Below are positions 23,836 through 36,115 of a stretch of 64,000 nucleotides of DNA, in pieces. A program made the position numbers and the translations under genes. The stretch comes from Dugong dugon. Its lineage: Eukaryota; Chordata; Mammalia; Sirenia; Dugongidae. The DNA lies in assembly GCA_030035585.1 (NCBI GenBank), contig CM057460.1, forward strand, positions 133,346,714-133,410,713, given 5' to 3'. Below the pieces are notes generated by a model, which searched no databases, had not been told where the DNA came from, and saw only the letters and a program-made list of their open reading frames with translations. The first letter of the stretch is position 1; every line of letters begins with the position of its first letter.

Positions 23836-23837
23836 CC

Positions 23838-24065
23838 AGGCTGTGGAGTCAGACAGAAGTGACCTCAGGTCTTCATTTGGATATTAACTAACTATGAACT
23901 TGAGTAAGTTATTTAAGCTCTGTGTGTCTAAATTACCTCAACTGTAAAATGAAGATATTAACAGCTACCTCAGAAGATGTTTATTAGGACAAATTAAATA
24001 ATACATATGAATTTGTTACTCAGTACCTGGGAGAGTGTCTCCAATTGATAGGTATTACAATCTCT
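23838..24065 (+). mobile_element. MIR SINE, nearly full length
   Basis: Shows the MIR order: 'gctgtggagtcagac', 'gaacttgagtaagttatttaagctctgtgtgtc', 'cctcaactgtaaaatgaaga', 'aataatacatatgaa', 'cagtacctggga'. Ancient mammal-wide tRNA-derived SINE. Confidence 0.85.
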
Positions 24066-24082
24066 AAAAGCACAAAATTAAT

Positions 24083-27000
24083 GTGTTGTTGTTAGGTGTC
24101 ATTGAGTCAGTTCTGACTCATAGCGACCCTATGTACAATAGAATGAAACACTGCCTGGTCCTGTGCCATCCTCACAATCATTGTTATGTTTGAGCCCATT
24201 GTTGCAGCCACTGTGTCAGTCCATCTCATTGAGGGTCTTCCTCATTTTCACTGACTCTCTACTTTACCAAACATGATGTCCTTCTCCAGGGACGGGTCCC
24301 TCCTGATAATACGTCCAAAGTATGTGGGATAAAGTCTTACCAACATTACTTCTAAGGAGCATTATGGTTGTTACTTCTTCCAAGACAGATTTGTTCCTTC
24401 TTCTGGCAGTCCATGGTATATTCAGTATTTTTCACCAACACCATAATTCAAAGACATCAATTCTTCAGTCTTCCTTATTCATTGTCCAGCTTTCCCATGC
24501 CTATAAGGTAATTGAAAACACCATGGCTTGGGTCAGGTGCACCTTAGTCCTCAGAGTGACATCTTTGCTTTTTAACAGTTTAAAGAGATCTTTTTCAGAT
24601 TGCTCAATGCAATATGTTGTTTGATTTCTTGACTGTTGCTTCCATGGGCATTGATTGTGGATCCAAGTAAAATGAAATCCTTGATAACTTCAATCTTTTC
24701 TCCATTTATCATGATGTTGCTTATTGGTCCAGCTGTGAGGGATTTTGTTTACTTTATGTTGAGGTGTAATCCATACTGAAGGCTGTGGTCTTTGATCTTC
24801 ATCAATAAGTGCTTCAAGTCATCTTCACTTTCGGCAAGCAAGGTTGTGTCATCTGCATACGCAAGTTGTTAATGAGTTTTCCTCCAATCCTGCTGCCCCA
24901 TTCTTCTTCATATAGTCCACCTTCTCAGATTATTTGCTCAGCATCCAAATTGAATTAGTATGGTGAAAAGATACAACCCTGACACACATCATTTCTGATG
25001 TTAAATTAAGCAGTATTCACTTGTTCTGTTGGAACGACTGCCTCTTGATCTATGTACAGGTTCCTCATGAGCACAACTAAATGTTCTGAAATTCCTATTC
25101 TTCACAATGTTATCCATAATTTGTTATGATCCACGCAGTTGAATGCCTTTACATAGTCAATAAAGCACAGTTAAATATCTTTCTGGTATTCTCTGCTTTC
25201 AGCCAAGATCCATCTGACATCAGCAATGATATCCCTTCTTCCACATCCTCTTCTGAATCGGGCTTGTGTTTGTGGCAGTTTCCTGTCAATGTACTGGTGC
25301 AACCTTCTTTGACTTACCTTCAGCAAAAGTTTACTTGCATGTGATATTAATGATATTGTTCAATAATGTTCTCATTCTGTTGGATCACATTTCTTTGGAA
25401 TGGGTACAAATATGGATCTCTTTCAGTCATTTGGTGTGATGAATTACTTAGTATGGCCTTTCTCACCATGGTCTTGCAACTCCCACCCATGTGATTAAGC
25501 CAGGCTGTGCAAATAAGATAATTGTGGCCCACCAAGGAGATTTGTCAGTGTTGCCTTAAAAGAGAGTCAATTCCAGAACAGAGAGGAGAGCCCACCACCA
25601 CTAAGGAAGGAGAGACCAGCAGGAGAGACCTGCAGGAGATGGCACAGTGGGCTTCCGAGAGTGGGTGAGAAAGCTGCATGCCTTTGGGCAGAGATTGAGG
25701 GAGAAACCTATGCCTGACCCATGAATTTGGGACTTGCTAGCCTCCACAACCTCATAAGCCATTTCCTTTACAGGCTTATGATTTCTGTGAGACATTACAA
25801 CGAATTAAGGAAACCGAAGATGGGAGGGAAAGTACTGAGGGGAGGGGGAGTAGTTGATATTAAAGTTGACAGAGTGGCACAGCAGCTTGGTAAAGCTGGA
25901 CATTTGGAACATCTTTAACCTCTGCCTCATAGGAACCAGCTTTGTGCTAATTCTTCTAAACGAAATTATTCATTTAGTTGGCCAGGTAATTGTCTTCCAC
26001 ATTTCTTGGCATAGACAAGTGAGTGCTTCCATTATTGCATCCATTTGTTGAAATATCTCAATTGGTATTCTGTCAATTCCTAGAGTTCTGTTTTTCACCA
26101 ATGCCTTTAGTGCAGATTGGACTTCTTCCTTCAGTACCATCAGTTCTTGGTCATATGCTACCTCCTGAAAAGGTGGCATGTAGACCAATTCTTTTTGGTA
26201 CAGTGACTCTGTGTATTCATTCCATCTTCCTTTGATGCTTCCTGCATCATTCAAAAATTTTCCCATAGAATCCTACAATGCTGCAATTCAAGCCTTAAGT
26301 ATTTTCTTCAGCTCTCTCATCTTAAGAAATGCCAGCATGTTCTTCCCTTTTGGTTTTCTGATTCCAGGTCTTTGCACATGTCATTATAATACCTTACTTT
26401 GTCCTCTTGAGCTGCCTTTTGAAATCTTCTGTTCAGCTCTTTTACTTCATCATTTCTTCATTTTGCTTTAGCTACTCTAGTTCAAGAGAAAGTTTCAGAT
26501 TCTCTTCTGACATCCATTTTCATCCTTTCTTTCTTTCCTGTCTGTGTAATGACCTCTTGCTTTCTTCATGTATGATATCCTTGACGTCATTCCACAACTC
26601 ATCTGGTCTTCGATTGTTAGTGTTCAGTGTGTGAAATCTCTTCTTGAGATGGTCTCTAAATTCACATAGGATATGTCATACTTTGGCTCTCGGGAACTTG
26701 TTTTAATTTTCTTCAGCTTCAACTTGAATTTGCATATGAGCAATTGATGGTCTGTTCCATAGTCAGCCCCTGGCCTTGTTTTGACTGATGATATTGAACT
26801 TACTTATTTTGTCTTTCTAGAGATATAGTGGATTTGATTCCTGTGTATTCCATCCGGTTAGGTCCACGTGTACTGTCATCGTTTACATTGTTGAAAAAAG
26901 GTATTTGTAATGAATAAGTCATTGTTGCAAAACTCTGTCATGCAATCTCCAGCATGGTTTTTATCACTAAGGTCATATTTTCCAACTACTGATCCTTCTT

Positions 27001-27085
27001 TGTTTCCAGCTTCCACATTCCAATCACCAGTAATTATCAATGCATCTTGATTGCATGTTTGATCAATTTCAGACTGCAGAAGTTA
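24083..27085 (-). mobile_element. RTE/BovB-type LINE, long, reverse strand, with LTR-like insert
   Basis: The 3' end is at the left: (GTT)n, then 'ggtgtcattgagtcagttctgactcatagcgaccctatgtac' (24091-24132). The body then covers the C-terminal region, RT, linker and part of the endonuclease to about 27085, without the 5' end. The RT box is preserved as a YADDTTLLAES-like reading near 24832-24866. Frames are broken at several places. An unclassified LTR-like element (25434-25965) interrupts it between the flanks 'ctctttcagtc' and 'gttggccaggtaa'. It is the most complete RTE body in the window apart from the missing 5' leader. Confidence 0.93.
25434..25965 (+). mobile_element. unclassified LTR-like element (copy A) inside RTE
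   Basis: Begins TGTGATGAATTACTT. Shares 'atggcctttctcaccatgg', 'aaaagagagtcaattcc', 'ctgcaggagatgg' and 'cctttgggcag' with the reverse-strand element at 43.44-44.89 kb. Near its end 'atttctgtgagacattacaacgaatta' looks like the U5 side of an LTR. Flanks 'atttgg' and 'agttgg' fit a short target duplication, because RTE homology is continuous outside. A fossil with no coding content. The family name is not known to me. Confidence 0.6.
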
Positions 27086-27900
27086 GTAAGTTAATAAGCG
27101 TAGGTATAACTTAATTACAACAATCTTAGCAAGTGCTCATCATACAGTTGTTTTCCCCTGCTTTACTATCTGTGTTGAATTATGCTCTTCCTTGAAATTT
27201 TAACAACACTGCCCACTCAATGTTAGTGAGTGGGCAGTGCTAGTAAATGAATTTAATCCACCCATTTTACACCCCAGCCTTGTAATACTCTATGTCATAT
27301 GAATGTGAAACTGTGGCAGTGAGTGGCAGTTGTCTGGATAGGTTTGGTAGATGTGAAAATGTGCAAGAAGTTTCTAGGCATCATTCTGTGAATTGTCTGC
27401 TTTAGTGATGCAGTCAGTTAAGGTCATTCGGGATAATTTCACTCAATTCCTGCACTTGCCAATTTCCTCAATCCTAGCAGCGGTTACCTTGATCTTTATT
27501 TTCCCAGCACTTCCAACTGTTTTGTAAATCTATAATTCTTGTATTAAATTCCTTCCTGCTTGATTACTAACTGCATTTTGTTTTCTTGTTTGAATCTTAA
27601 TGCATGCAACACCCCATGTTTAACATCTCCAACACTGCATTAATTCTTTTTCCTTCAAATGTACCACTACTTCTAGGATTTTCCTTATTGATAAGTTACC
27701 AGAATTCATCTGTCATTAGAATAATCTTTAACTCCTCCCTTTCTCAAAATCTCCATCCATTTAATGTAAATCCTACAATACTGACATGTCTCAAATCAGA
27801 TATCTTCTCTATATTCCCACAGCTACTGCCTTACGACAGACTCTTAATATTACTTACTAATGATATTTTCTTCATCTCCTAATAAGTCTTCTTCTGCTTT
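27086..27900. other. no gene recognised; contains a perfect hairpin
   Basis: Unique-looking DNA. The notable item is the inverted repeat at 27207-27239. Confidence 0.45.
27207..27239. repeat. perfect 13-bp inverted repeat with 7-base loop
   Basis: CACTGCCCACTCA, loop atgttag, TGAGTGGGCAGTG. The stem is GC-rich within AT-rich DNA and has no mismatch. Confidence 0.95.
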
Positions 27901-27904
27901 GAAA

Positions 27905-28092
27905 GAACCCAAAGACCAAACCAGTTGACATCAAGTTGATTCCAACTCACCGTGACCCCGTAGGTGCAGAGTAAAACTGTACTCCATAGGGTTTTCAATG
28001 CTGTGACTTTTCTGAAGCAGATTACGAGGACTTTTTTCAGAGGCACCTCTGGGTGGATTTGAATCACCAACATTTCAGTCACCCAGGGACCT
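27905..28092 (-). mobile_element. AfroSINE, long type, decayed
   Basis: Contains the reverse-strand long-type middle ('ggttttcaatgctgtgacttttctgaagcagatta') and a weak head. More diverged than the short-type copies, so probably older. Confidence 0.82.
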
Positions 28093-28375
28093 AAAGTGCC
28101 TAAGTTATTCTTATATAATGCAATCTGATCATGCCGCATCCTTGCTGGGAGGTCTACAGTGATTTTTATTGTTTATATTACAAAGTTCAAATTCTTAATC
28201 ACAACACACAAAAGTTTTTGTGTTATGATCCGTCTTTCTTTCCAGCCACATATCTTACTTTTCTTTCCTTCTTTCACTTTCCAGCCTTGTGAAACTGCCT
28301 ATAGATCCCTAAACATTCCATACTACTTTTGTCTGCAAGCAACAGAAACCCTCTCAAAGCAGCTAGTACCAACAA

Positions 28376-28618
28376 TGTTGTTGTTAGGTGCCAACAAGTT
28401 GGCTCTGACTTGTAGTGGCTCTATGTACAACAGACTGAAATACAGCCTGGTCTTATACCGTCCTCACGATCATTGTTATGCTTGATCCCATTGTTGCAGC
28501 CACTGTGTCAGTCCATCTCTTTGAGGGTTTTCCTCTTTTTCGCTGACCGTCTACTTTACCTAGCATGATGTCCTTCTCCAGGGACTGGTCCCACCTGATA
28601 ACATGTCCAAAGTATGTG
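28376..28618 (-). mobile_element. RTE/BovB-type LINE, 3' end only
   Basis: Starts with (GTT)n and 'aggtgccaacaagttggct', then matches the RTE 3' part seen at 24083-24330, ending at 'aacatgtccaaagtatgt'. A 5'-truncated insertion. Confidence 0.92.
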
Positions 28619-28619
28619 C

Positions 28620-29395
28620 CAAAAATGGAAGGGAACAATTGTGGTAAAGGTATGACTATATCATAGATTACAATAATGGGTCAAAAGTACAACTCATGCC
28701 ACGGAAAGTGAAACTTTGAATTAGAAAGTCTTTATTCAGTTGGCGTATTAGCACAGGGTTTCTAATTACTGCCTCCCTGAGTCTACTCCTCCATTCTTTT
28801 CTTTTTCTTGAAGCAGTTTCTCTGCTCTGCTTATCTTGCACATGGAGCAATCTGCCCACCATCCTAAACTCTATACAAAGTCCTTGCAGCTCTAGAACCC
28901 ATCACAAACTGGTTTTTCTTACTCCCCCTAAGTTTTTTTGTCCTCCACGTATTCAGCCTATGTCTTCTTCTATACACACACAGATACACACAGAGACATA
29001 CACACACACACACAAACCCCTCCCACCCCCCCGCCGCAAAAGAAAGAAAATCTGAACATTCTTTTCCTGTGTAAGATAGGGCAGGGGGAAATCTAGATTT
29101 CAAGCTGGAAGTAGCAGATGGGTAGGGCAGTCACATTGACCAACATATGCAGTACATAAAACTCTGTTGTTCCACTTGGAATATTTTTATCCCCCTTTCT
29201 GCTGGAGGTAATCACTCATCTCTGAAAACACTGTAGGTTTCTTAAGGGCAGAGATTTTGTGTTGTTTACTGATGTATCTTTATTCTGAAAAGCATTAGGC
29301 AATCTATAATAGTTGATGAATTACTAACTAAACCCTTATCTCTACCTATAAAGTCTTTTCTGTCCCTGCCAAAAATGGCCACTCCCTTATTTACA
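28620..29395. other. no gene recognised; CA tract inside
   Basis: Unique-looking DNA with an impure (CA)n tract at 28973-29018 followed by a short C-rich run. Confidence 0.45.
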
Positions 29396-29396
29396 C

Positions 29397-29564
29397 CAGG
29401 AAACCCTGCTGGCTTAGTGGTTAGTGCTGCTAACCAAAAAGTCGGCAGTTCGAATCCACCAGTCACTCCTTGGAAACACTATGCGTAGTTCTACTCTGTC
29501 CTATAGGGTCACTATGAGTCTGAATTGAGTGTACGGCAATGGGTTTGGTTTTTTGGTTTTGGTA
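29397..29564 (+). mobile_element. AfroSINE, short type
   Basis: The head 'aaaccctgctggcttagtgg', box B GTTCGAATCC, no central block, and the tail 'acggcaatgggtttggttttttggttttgg' are all clear. Confidence 0.93.
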
Positions 29565-29642
29565 TAATACCCTCTACACATACCTTTATTAGAAATTAAA
29601 ACACCAATTTACTTATCTGATTCCATTTTGGTTTCACTTTAC

Positions 29643-29965
29643 TAGATTGTAAGCTCCTTGAAAAATCATCATGATTTATTAATTTCTAACAATGTTGGTA
29701 ACCCAATGTCCTTGTTGTTGTTATTGGGTGCCACTGAGTTGGTTTCCAACTCATAGCGACCCATGTGACAGAGTAGAACTTCCTCATATGATTTTCCAGG
29801 TTGTAATCTTTACAGGAGCAGATCACCAGATCCTTCTCCCATGGAGCCTCTGGGTGGGTTTGAATCGATAACCATTTGGTTAACAGCTGAATGCTTAACA
29901 GTTGCATCACCAGGGCTCCTTTAAACCCAATGTAGATCCTCAAAAATGCTTGTTGAATAACTGAA
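29643..29965 (+). mobile_element. LINE L2 tail split by an AfroSINE
   Basis: Left 'tagattgtaagctccttgaaa' and right 'gatcctcaaaaatgcttgttgaataactg' join as an L2 3' end. Confidence 0.6.
29710..29923 (-). mobile_element. AfroSINE, long type with RTE-like AAC tail
   Basis: Perfect 10-base duplication 'aacccaatgt' at 29700-29709 and 29924-29933. On the reverse strand the tail reads 'ggcacccaataacaacaaca', as in RTE LINEs, rather than GGGTTTGG. The central block ('gttgtaatctttacaggagcagatcac') is present. Confidence 0.93.
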
Positions 29966-32235
29966 AAAATGGGCAGCTCTAACAAGCTCTTTGTACTGGT
30001 TCACTCTGGTCCACAAAGAAGCAGAAATAAATCAGTACAAACCTTGTAACTAGGCAGAAAATGCCTTATCCCTGCAAGCAAAAGCATTTTATGCCCATCG
30101 CTCTTCCTAGCTTTACTGGCCTTTGTCTGAAGAAACTGGTCTTTAGACATCAACTCTTTGACACACACTTGGAGACTTTGCTAAAGGTGTTGATACAAAA
30201 GTTTGACAAATTTTTCCTGAGGACACAATTATCAAACAAGTCTCTGTGGAATATACTAATTGGCTCTGTTTTAATATTCTTTTATCAGAGCATATATAAT
30301 TCTTCTGTTTGGATGTCATCTAAGAGGTATCAAATGCCAAAAATAATCAGATGTATTGTTCTTTCATTTCCTTAATGAACTCTGCTGTACTTTGTCCTTT
30401 CCAGCAAATTGCAAGTGAGTCACAGATTGGAAAAAAAGTCTAAAAGAAAGCAACTTTCCAAGCTATCACTCAGAAATGGAAATGGTAAATATTAACTTCA
30501 ATGTACAAAATCATCTGTCAGAGTTAATGTCCATCAGGGATTACTTATTTGCTTCTATAGCCAATGAACAGCAAAGTTTTTAAACCTTTGAATAGTGAAA
30601 ATTTTTCTTTTGGTATATTTATCAACTTGTTTCCTAGCTAATTAATTTTACTCAAGAGATGAATACTTGTATATTTTTCTAAATTTAAACTCTATAAAAC
30701 AGAATAAAAAGTAAAAATCTGTTTCTACTCTCTGCAATTAATTTGAATGAATATTACAATTTTTTTTTTTTTTTTTAGTTATTTGTTTTTAACAGCATTA
30801 GGGTTGTCTAAAAGTTTAACATTTTTGGGTTGCCGAAAAGCTTAAAACAAATTTGGTTAAGTAAGCCAAAAGTAGTACTTTTTAAAAGTATCAAAACAGG
30901 CATTACTAGTTTGCCTGTGTTGAAACAGGGTCATCTTAGATGTCCAATACAGATGAGAGTTCTCTACAATAACCTCCAATAATTACAATGAAAACACTCT
31001 AATTTGTATGTATTTTGTCTCTTCTGCTCTCAGATGACGGTGAAGAGGCTAATTGCTCTCCAGCATAGCCCATTACACCCACAGTTAATTAACTGCAGGA
31101 ATTATCTACAGGACCTTTTCTCTACAACTAGAAAGTTTCAGGTTTCACAAATGAAATTTGTTTCCTCTTTTGAAGTGTACAGTGGTATTATATTCAGTAA
31201 ATATAGACTGGTATCTAGGATAAGTCCTCTCTGCTATGATTATCTTCCTGGGCCATGGGAGAGAGATAGGAATCCCTTTGGGAACAATTTGCTTTACTGT
31301 TCTTTGTAACAATAGTCACATTCATTGCGTTATTCTTTTGCAAGTGGTGTACAAGAAACAGCATAAAATGTAGGGCGAAAACAAAGAGTAGCCTGGAATA
31401 AGCAGTAAAAGTAGAATCCAGCTGGTCCCTGCTCAGCTCCAGGTAATGCTAGAAGGAATCCATGTGGTTAAAGTCAGACCTCACCACTGCCTCCAGCCAA
31501 ACCAACCCCTACACATAAAAGGCCATTCCCAAAACTGGGATTTGCTCACTCTCCACTCCTGACCCACCAAATTTGGGTCATACAAGTAACCTGAAAGGGT
31601 GAAATTTCTGTTTTAACTACCTAATCATAGGCAAAGCCTTATCTTAGTCTCTGTCTAAATTGTTGAGGGATGTATGAAAGAGAGAAGCTTCAAGGCAAAT
31701 AATTAAGGTCACAGGAAGAAGTCATCAGAATAGAAGGAGACAGTATGTCTCGCCCTTTGGGACAGAAAATTTATCTTAATAAGAAGGCAAATCTGTTACT
31801 GGCTAAAATGATAGCATCATAGAAGATTGTAATGGAACATTAAAGATGAATGGGGGTAGGGGAATTTAAAGATAAAATTATCTTATCATTAAGTGCCTTT
31901 AGGGAAGAGTGCCCTCTCTGAAAACCTAACTAGCCATTGGTTTACTGAATTTAGTGAAAAGTCCTTGAAGGAAAATATGGCAAGACACTTGAACCTTATT
32001 TTAGTTAATGAATAGTTTTCAAGAAAACACAGTTTGTGTTTTTGTTTTTTAAGTTCTCATGCCATTTGAAGAGCATAAAAGTACTAATACATGGTACATA
32101 GAAATTTAGCCAAAATAATAATCAGTTTATCAAATTGGATAGTCCTTTGCCCTGAATTCTAAGTTAGTTTAAAAACTTTTAATAATTTTTTTTTTACAGC
32201 CTCCAACATTAGCCTAAGTATTATCCTTGGAAAGC
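29966..32235. other. repeat-poor DNA, no gene recognised
   Basis: About 2.3 kb. Open frames at 30061-30375 and 31004-31309 have no recognisable domain. There is a poly(T) tract near 30761-30777. Nothing can be assigned. Confidence 0.45.
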
Positions 32236-32362
32236 TATAAACCCACTGCTATCAAGTCAATTCCATCTCACAGCAATCCTGTAGGACAAAGTAGAACTGC
32301 CTCAAAGGGTTTTCAAGGCTGTAAATCTTTACAGAAATAGACTGCCACATCTTTCTCCCATG
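32236..32362 (-). mobile_element. AfroSINE, long type, 5' truncated
   Basis: Tail and central block are present ('ggctgtaaatctttacagaaatagactgccac', ending 'ctttctcccatgg'). The tRNA-like head is missing. Confidence 0.88.
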
Positions 32363-32364
32363 GT

Positions 32365-34125
32365 TGAATTAATTTATGATACGGATTAAAAATATCAGAA
32401 TCATAGGATAAATTAAAAGTACTAGAAACAGGAATGGAATTAAGTGGAAAAGATGACTTCAAATGAAAATCAATGCCTCTCAAAAACATTTTTTTTTTCC
32501 TTCTACAGTATTTGCTGAGAACATTCCATGTCGGAAGCTTACTAATGTTCTTCTTTATAAGGCCCAGTGTAATATCACCCTTCCCATGGTTCTCTTTCAA
32601 CCTTCAAATCGAATACTTCAGTCAATGCAGGTAATGTTAGTTTTGAGGTGTTTTGACTATTCACAGAGTGCGTTCTTTTTCATGTTTGTTACTGATGTAT
32701 GTTATAAATAAGGGAGATATTTAAAAATATGTATTTTAATTTTAATTGATCCATTTAGAAAAAAAGCTGCTTTGAATTGTTAAAAATTATTGGCCATTTA
32801 TGTTACTTTTAATGGAAGATTGAAAATGATGGCCCACATAGTTCTCTACTCATGACTCCTCTTCACTCTCTTTCAGACACTAAATGTTACAGGTCAGGCT
32901 TTTACTTATGGTTTTGTGCCTTAGATGATGATCTCATATATGAGGTTTAAGCTCAGTCTTAGTCGCTGGTATGTGCAATAATCATCTCAAGTTAACTGAT
33001 GGGCACATCACACTTATTGTGAAATTGCTATTCAAGAAAGGTAAACAAACCACTTCACTGATATGCATGAATATATTGGCTATTTTAAAATGAATTATTT
33101 TGTGCTGGATATTGTTATACTGGATCATAGTGCCTTGCAGCTCCAAACAGTCATGATACTTGTATTTAGGGTTTGAGGTAAAATAATGTGAGATTGAAGA
33201 GGAGAGAAGTTCAGTTACAAGGACCCAGGATGAAAGCCAAATGAAATGCAAAGCTCTTACTATCTGGAGGCCAAAAAGAATCCTTTTAGAGAAGGATAAA
33301 ACATGACCAGTCATAAGAGTCCAGTGAAAGGAAGAAAGTGAAAGGGAAACATTTTTTCCCTGCTGCCGAATTAAATACACCATCTATTTTCCCAAAACAT
33401 ACCATTCATCCAATGATTAACACGACACAGGAAAGAAATACGCTTACAGTATGATTCCTGAAAGACTTTTACAACAAAGAAAAAAAAAAAGAGCTAAACT
33501 CTACAATAAAAAAATTAATGTCTAGAAGATGAGTTAAACTTGGTCCAGAAGGATTTGAGAAAGCAGGATGAGACTTCAGCATTAAAGTACGGATAGACAC
33601 AGAGGAGAGAAAAACAAGACTTCCCAAGTGAGTCAGAGAGCAAATGCAAAAGCCCAGGTATGACAACAAAAACAGTGTATTTAAGTCACGTTTGACTTAA
33701 ACAAGGCAGGCATGTTTGGATACAGGGAAAATAATAAAAAGAAATGCATGAAAGAGCCAGGGTATGAAGTTCCTTAGATGCCCAGGATTAGTCTGGACTA
33801 ATGCAAAGGAAAGCAGAGCAACAGTGATTTTCTTTGAGCCTACCTGCTGCTGAAATTAGGAGATGAGGAAGATGGCTGGATTTCAGCATACAGTATTATG
33901 AGAGAAAATTTTAGAATTAGGGAAACCATCTGAAGTTTGTTAGAATCAGTCAATTGTATGATGATGAAGTCCAGAAATGGGGAAGGGACTTGAAAGTAGA
34001 GAAGGGGCAAATTTAAGAGCCACTTCAGACAAATAAGTAATAGGACTTTCTGATAGAGGAGGTGAAAGGAAGAGAAAAGTCAGCAAGGAAATAGCCGACG
34101 GGTCTAGCCTGGATTCCTCTGATAG
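32365..34125. other. no gene recognised; possible ancient repeat at 33500-33900
   Basis: Mostly unique-looking. The stretch 33500-33900 ('gagagaaaaacaagacttccc', 'caaatgcaaaagcccagg', 'gaagttccttagatgcccag') has the wording of a common ancient mammalian repeat that I cannot name with confidence. Confidence 0.35.
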
Positions 34126-34130
34126 GAATG

Positions 34131-34537
34131 TGTCTTGGTTATCCAGTGCTGCTATAATAGAAATAGCACAAGTGGGAAGCTTTAACAAACAGAAATATAT
34201 TTTCTCACAGTTTAGGGGGCTAAAAATCTAAATTCATGGTGCTTGCTCTAGAAGGCTTTCTCTCTCTTTCACCTCTGGAAGCCCTTGTATCTTTTGAGCT
34301 TCTGCTCCTAGGCAATCTTCATATGGTTTGGCATCTCTCTTCTCCCATCTCTGCTTGCTTCTCTATGCCTATCTTGCTTTTTTATATCTCAAAAGAGATT
34401 AATTTAAGACACCCTACACTAATACTGTCTCATTAACATAACAAGAAAAACTCATTCGCAAATGGGATTATAACCACAAGTATAGGGTTCTAAATTTACA
34501 GCACATATTTTTGAAGGACATGATTCAATCCAAAACA
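34131..34537 (-). mobile_element. solo LTR, MaLR-like family (copy 3), perfect 5-bp duplication
   Basis: 407 bases, TG...CA ends on the reverse strand (start TGTTTTGGATTGAATCATG). Flanked by 'gaatg' at 34126-34130 and 34538-34542. Shorter than the other copies in its middle. A fossil solo LTR. Confidence 0.88.
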
Positions 34538-34542
34538 GAATG

Positions 34543-35910
34543 GATGGACAGATGGGAGAGAAGTTGATTTCACCATGTCCATGCTAGGTCCTTGAGGCAA
34601 TAGCAGGGCATATAAATAGATGATGTTGCCAGGAAAAATAACCTTCTCCTCCAACCTCGAAGTATTGTAAATATAAAACAAGGCAGTATGTATAAAAGTA
34701 CTTTCTAAGCTATATAAATATAGCTTAAGTATAAGGGATGTTTTCATAGCTATTTCCATTATAATTAACTATAATGTTACAAGGCTCAGACTTGAGGAAT
34801 CTCAAGGTTAAATAGACTAGTGGGTGTCTTCTTCACGGTTAAAGCTAAAGCACTGAACATAGGTGAGTTTTCTAGATAATGTGAGTAGTGGAGAAGAGCA
34901 ATGGGTTCAGAGTGTCTTGGCAATGTTCAAGAAAGAAAAAAATACTAAAATCCTAACAGATTCAGATTTACATACCTGGAGAAAGGCTGTCTTTTCTTTT
35001 TCATAAAAGTTGAATTTGCTATCAATACTCAGGAAAGTCAGTATTTAGACATAAGACACAACCCAATATACCTCAACTTCTTATCTATTACTCCTGCCCC
35101 TCAAACACAGACACAGACAAACACAAATGGGAAAAAAAAGAAGTAAATTACATGGCCAATGATGTAATAACATGCAAAGTAATGGATTCACCATATTTTC
35201 ATCATTTATGAAATTAAAATAATGATTTGACTGAGAGATTATTTTAATATGAAGGGACCAAACAGGGTTCTATGAGACATGTTCCTTTGTGATACAAAAG
35301 TATGGGATTAGAGAAAATTACTCTGTTGATTTGCCAGGTAAAAGGGTAAAGGAAGCTGATTATCCTTAGCTTTGATTAAGTAAATTAAAACAGCTAAATT
35401 CTATAGAGACTGAGATAATGCCTGGGGTGAATTAACGCCTAAGAAAACCAATAGGCTATAACTTGTTTGTTTGTAACAAGATTTAATTTAAAGCTTACAA
35501 CAGAACAAAGTCGTTTTTCACAGAATATTTCTCAGAAATAGATTGTCTTCTTGAAAGACAATTAATTTTGGACTTGTCCTTTCTCATTATTTAATACTCA
35601 TAAACCAATATACTGTGGCTACTCTAATTACTATAGTTTTTAAAGTATGTTATCAAGTCACAGATATGAGATCTCTGGAATATTACTTAGAAATTATGCA
35701 GCACACATACAAAAAAATATAACCATCTTTCCAGTTTCATAATATATCTGTAATGAGCATGTATCACCTTTAGGATGAAAACAGAAATAAATACCATTTC
35801 TGACTTGACCAGATGATTAGACCAATGAGTATTGTTGAACAGGAAATCCCAAAATCCTAAGGAAGAAAATTTGCTTGAGAAGGTTACTGGCCTCTATTCT
35901 CAAAAGGATT
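34543..35910. other. no gene or recognised repeat
   Basis: AT-rich unique-looking DNA. No assignable signal. Confidence 0.45.
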
Positions 35911-35911
35911 A

Positions 35912-36115
35912 GTCTCTGTGTGCTACAAATGGTTTAAGCACTCAACTTGTAGCCAAAAGTTTGGTAGTTCCAACCCACTCAGAGGTGCCTCAGAAGAAAG
36001 GCCCAGTGATCTGCTTCAAAAGATCACAGCTTTGAAAATCCTATGAAGCTGTTCTACTCTGCAAACATGGGGGCACCATGAGTCAGAATCGACATAGCAA
36101 CAATAACAATAATAT
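35912..36115 (+). mobile_element. AfroSINE, long type, decayed, AAC-like tail
   Basis: tRNA-like head decayed ('gtttaagcactcaacttgtagcc'), middle 'gatctgcttcaaaagatcacagc', tail 'catgagtcagaatcgacatagcaacaataacaata'. It resembles the AAC-tailed copies at 8154 and 29710. Confidence 0.82.

Noticed and set aside
27207-27239. microRNA precursor
   Set aside because: A 13-bp stem with a 7-base loop is too short for a Drosha-type hairpin of about 30 bp or more.
32982-33383. 133-codon reverse-strand open frame
   Set aside because: No domain, signal or neighbouring exon pattern is recognisable. Open frames of this size arise by chance in 64 kb.
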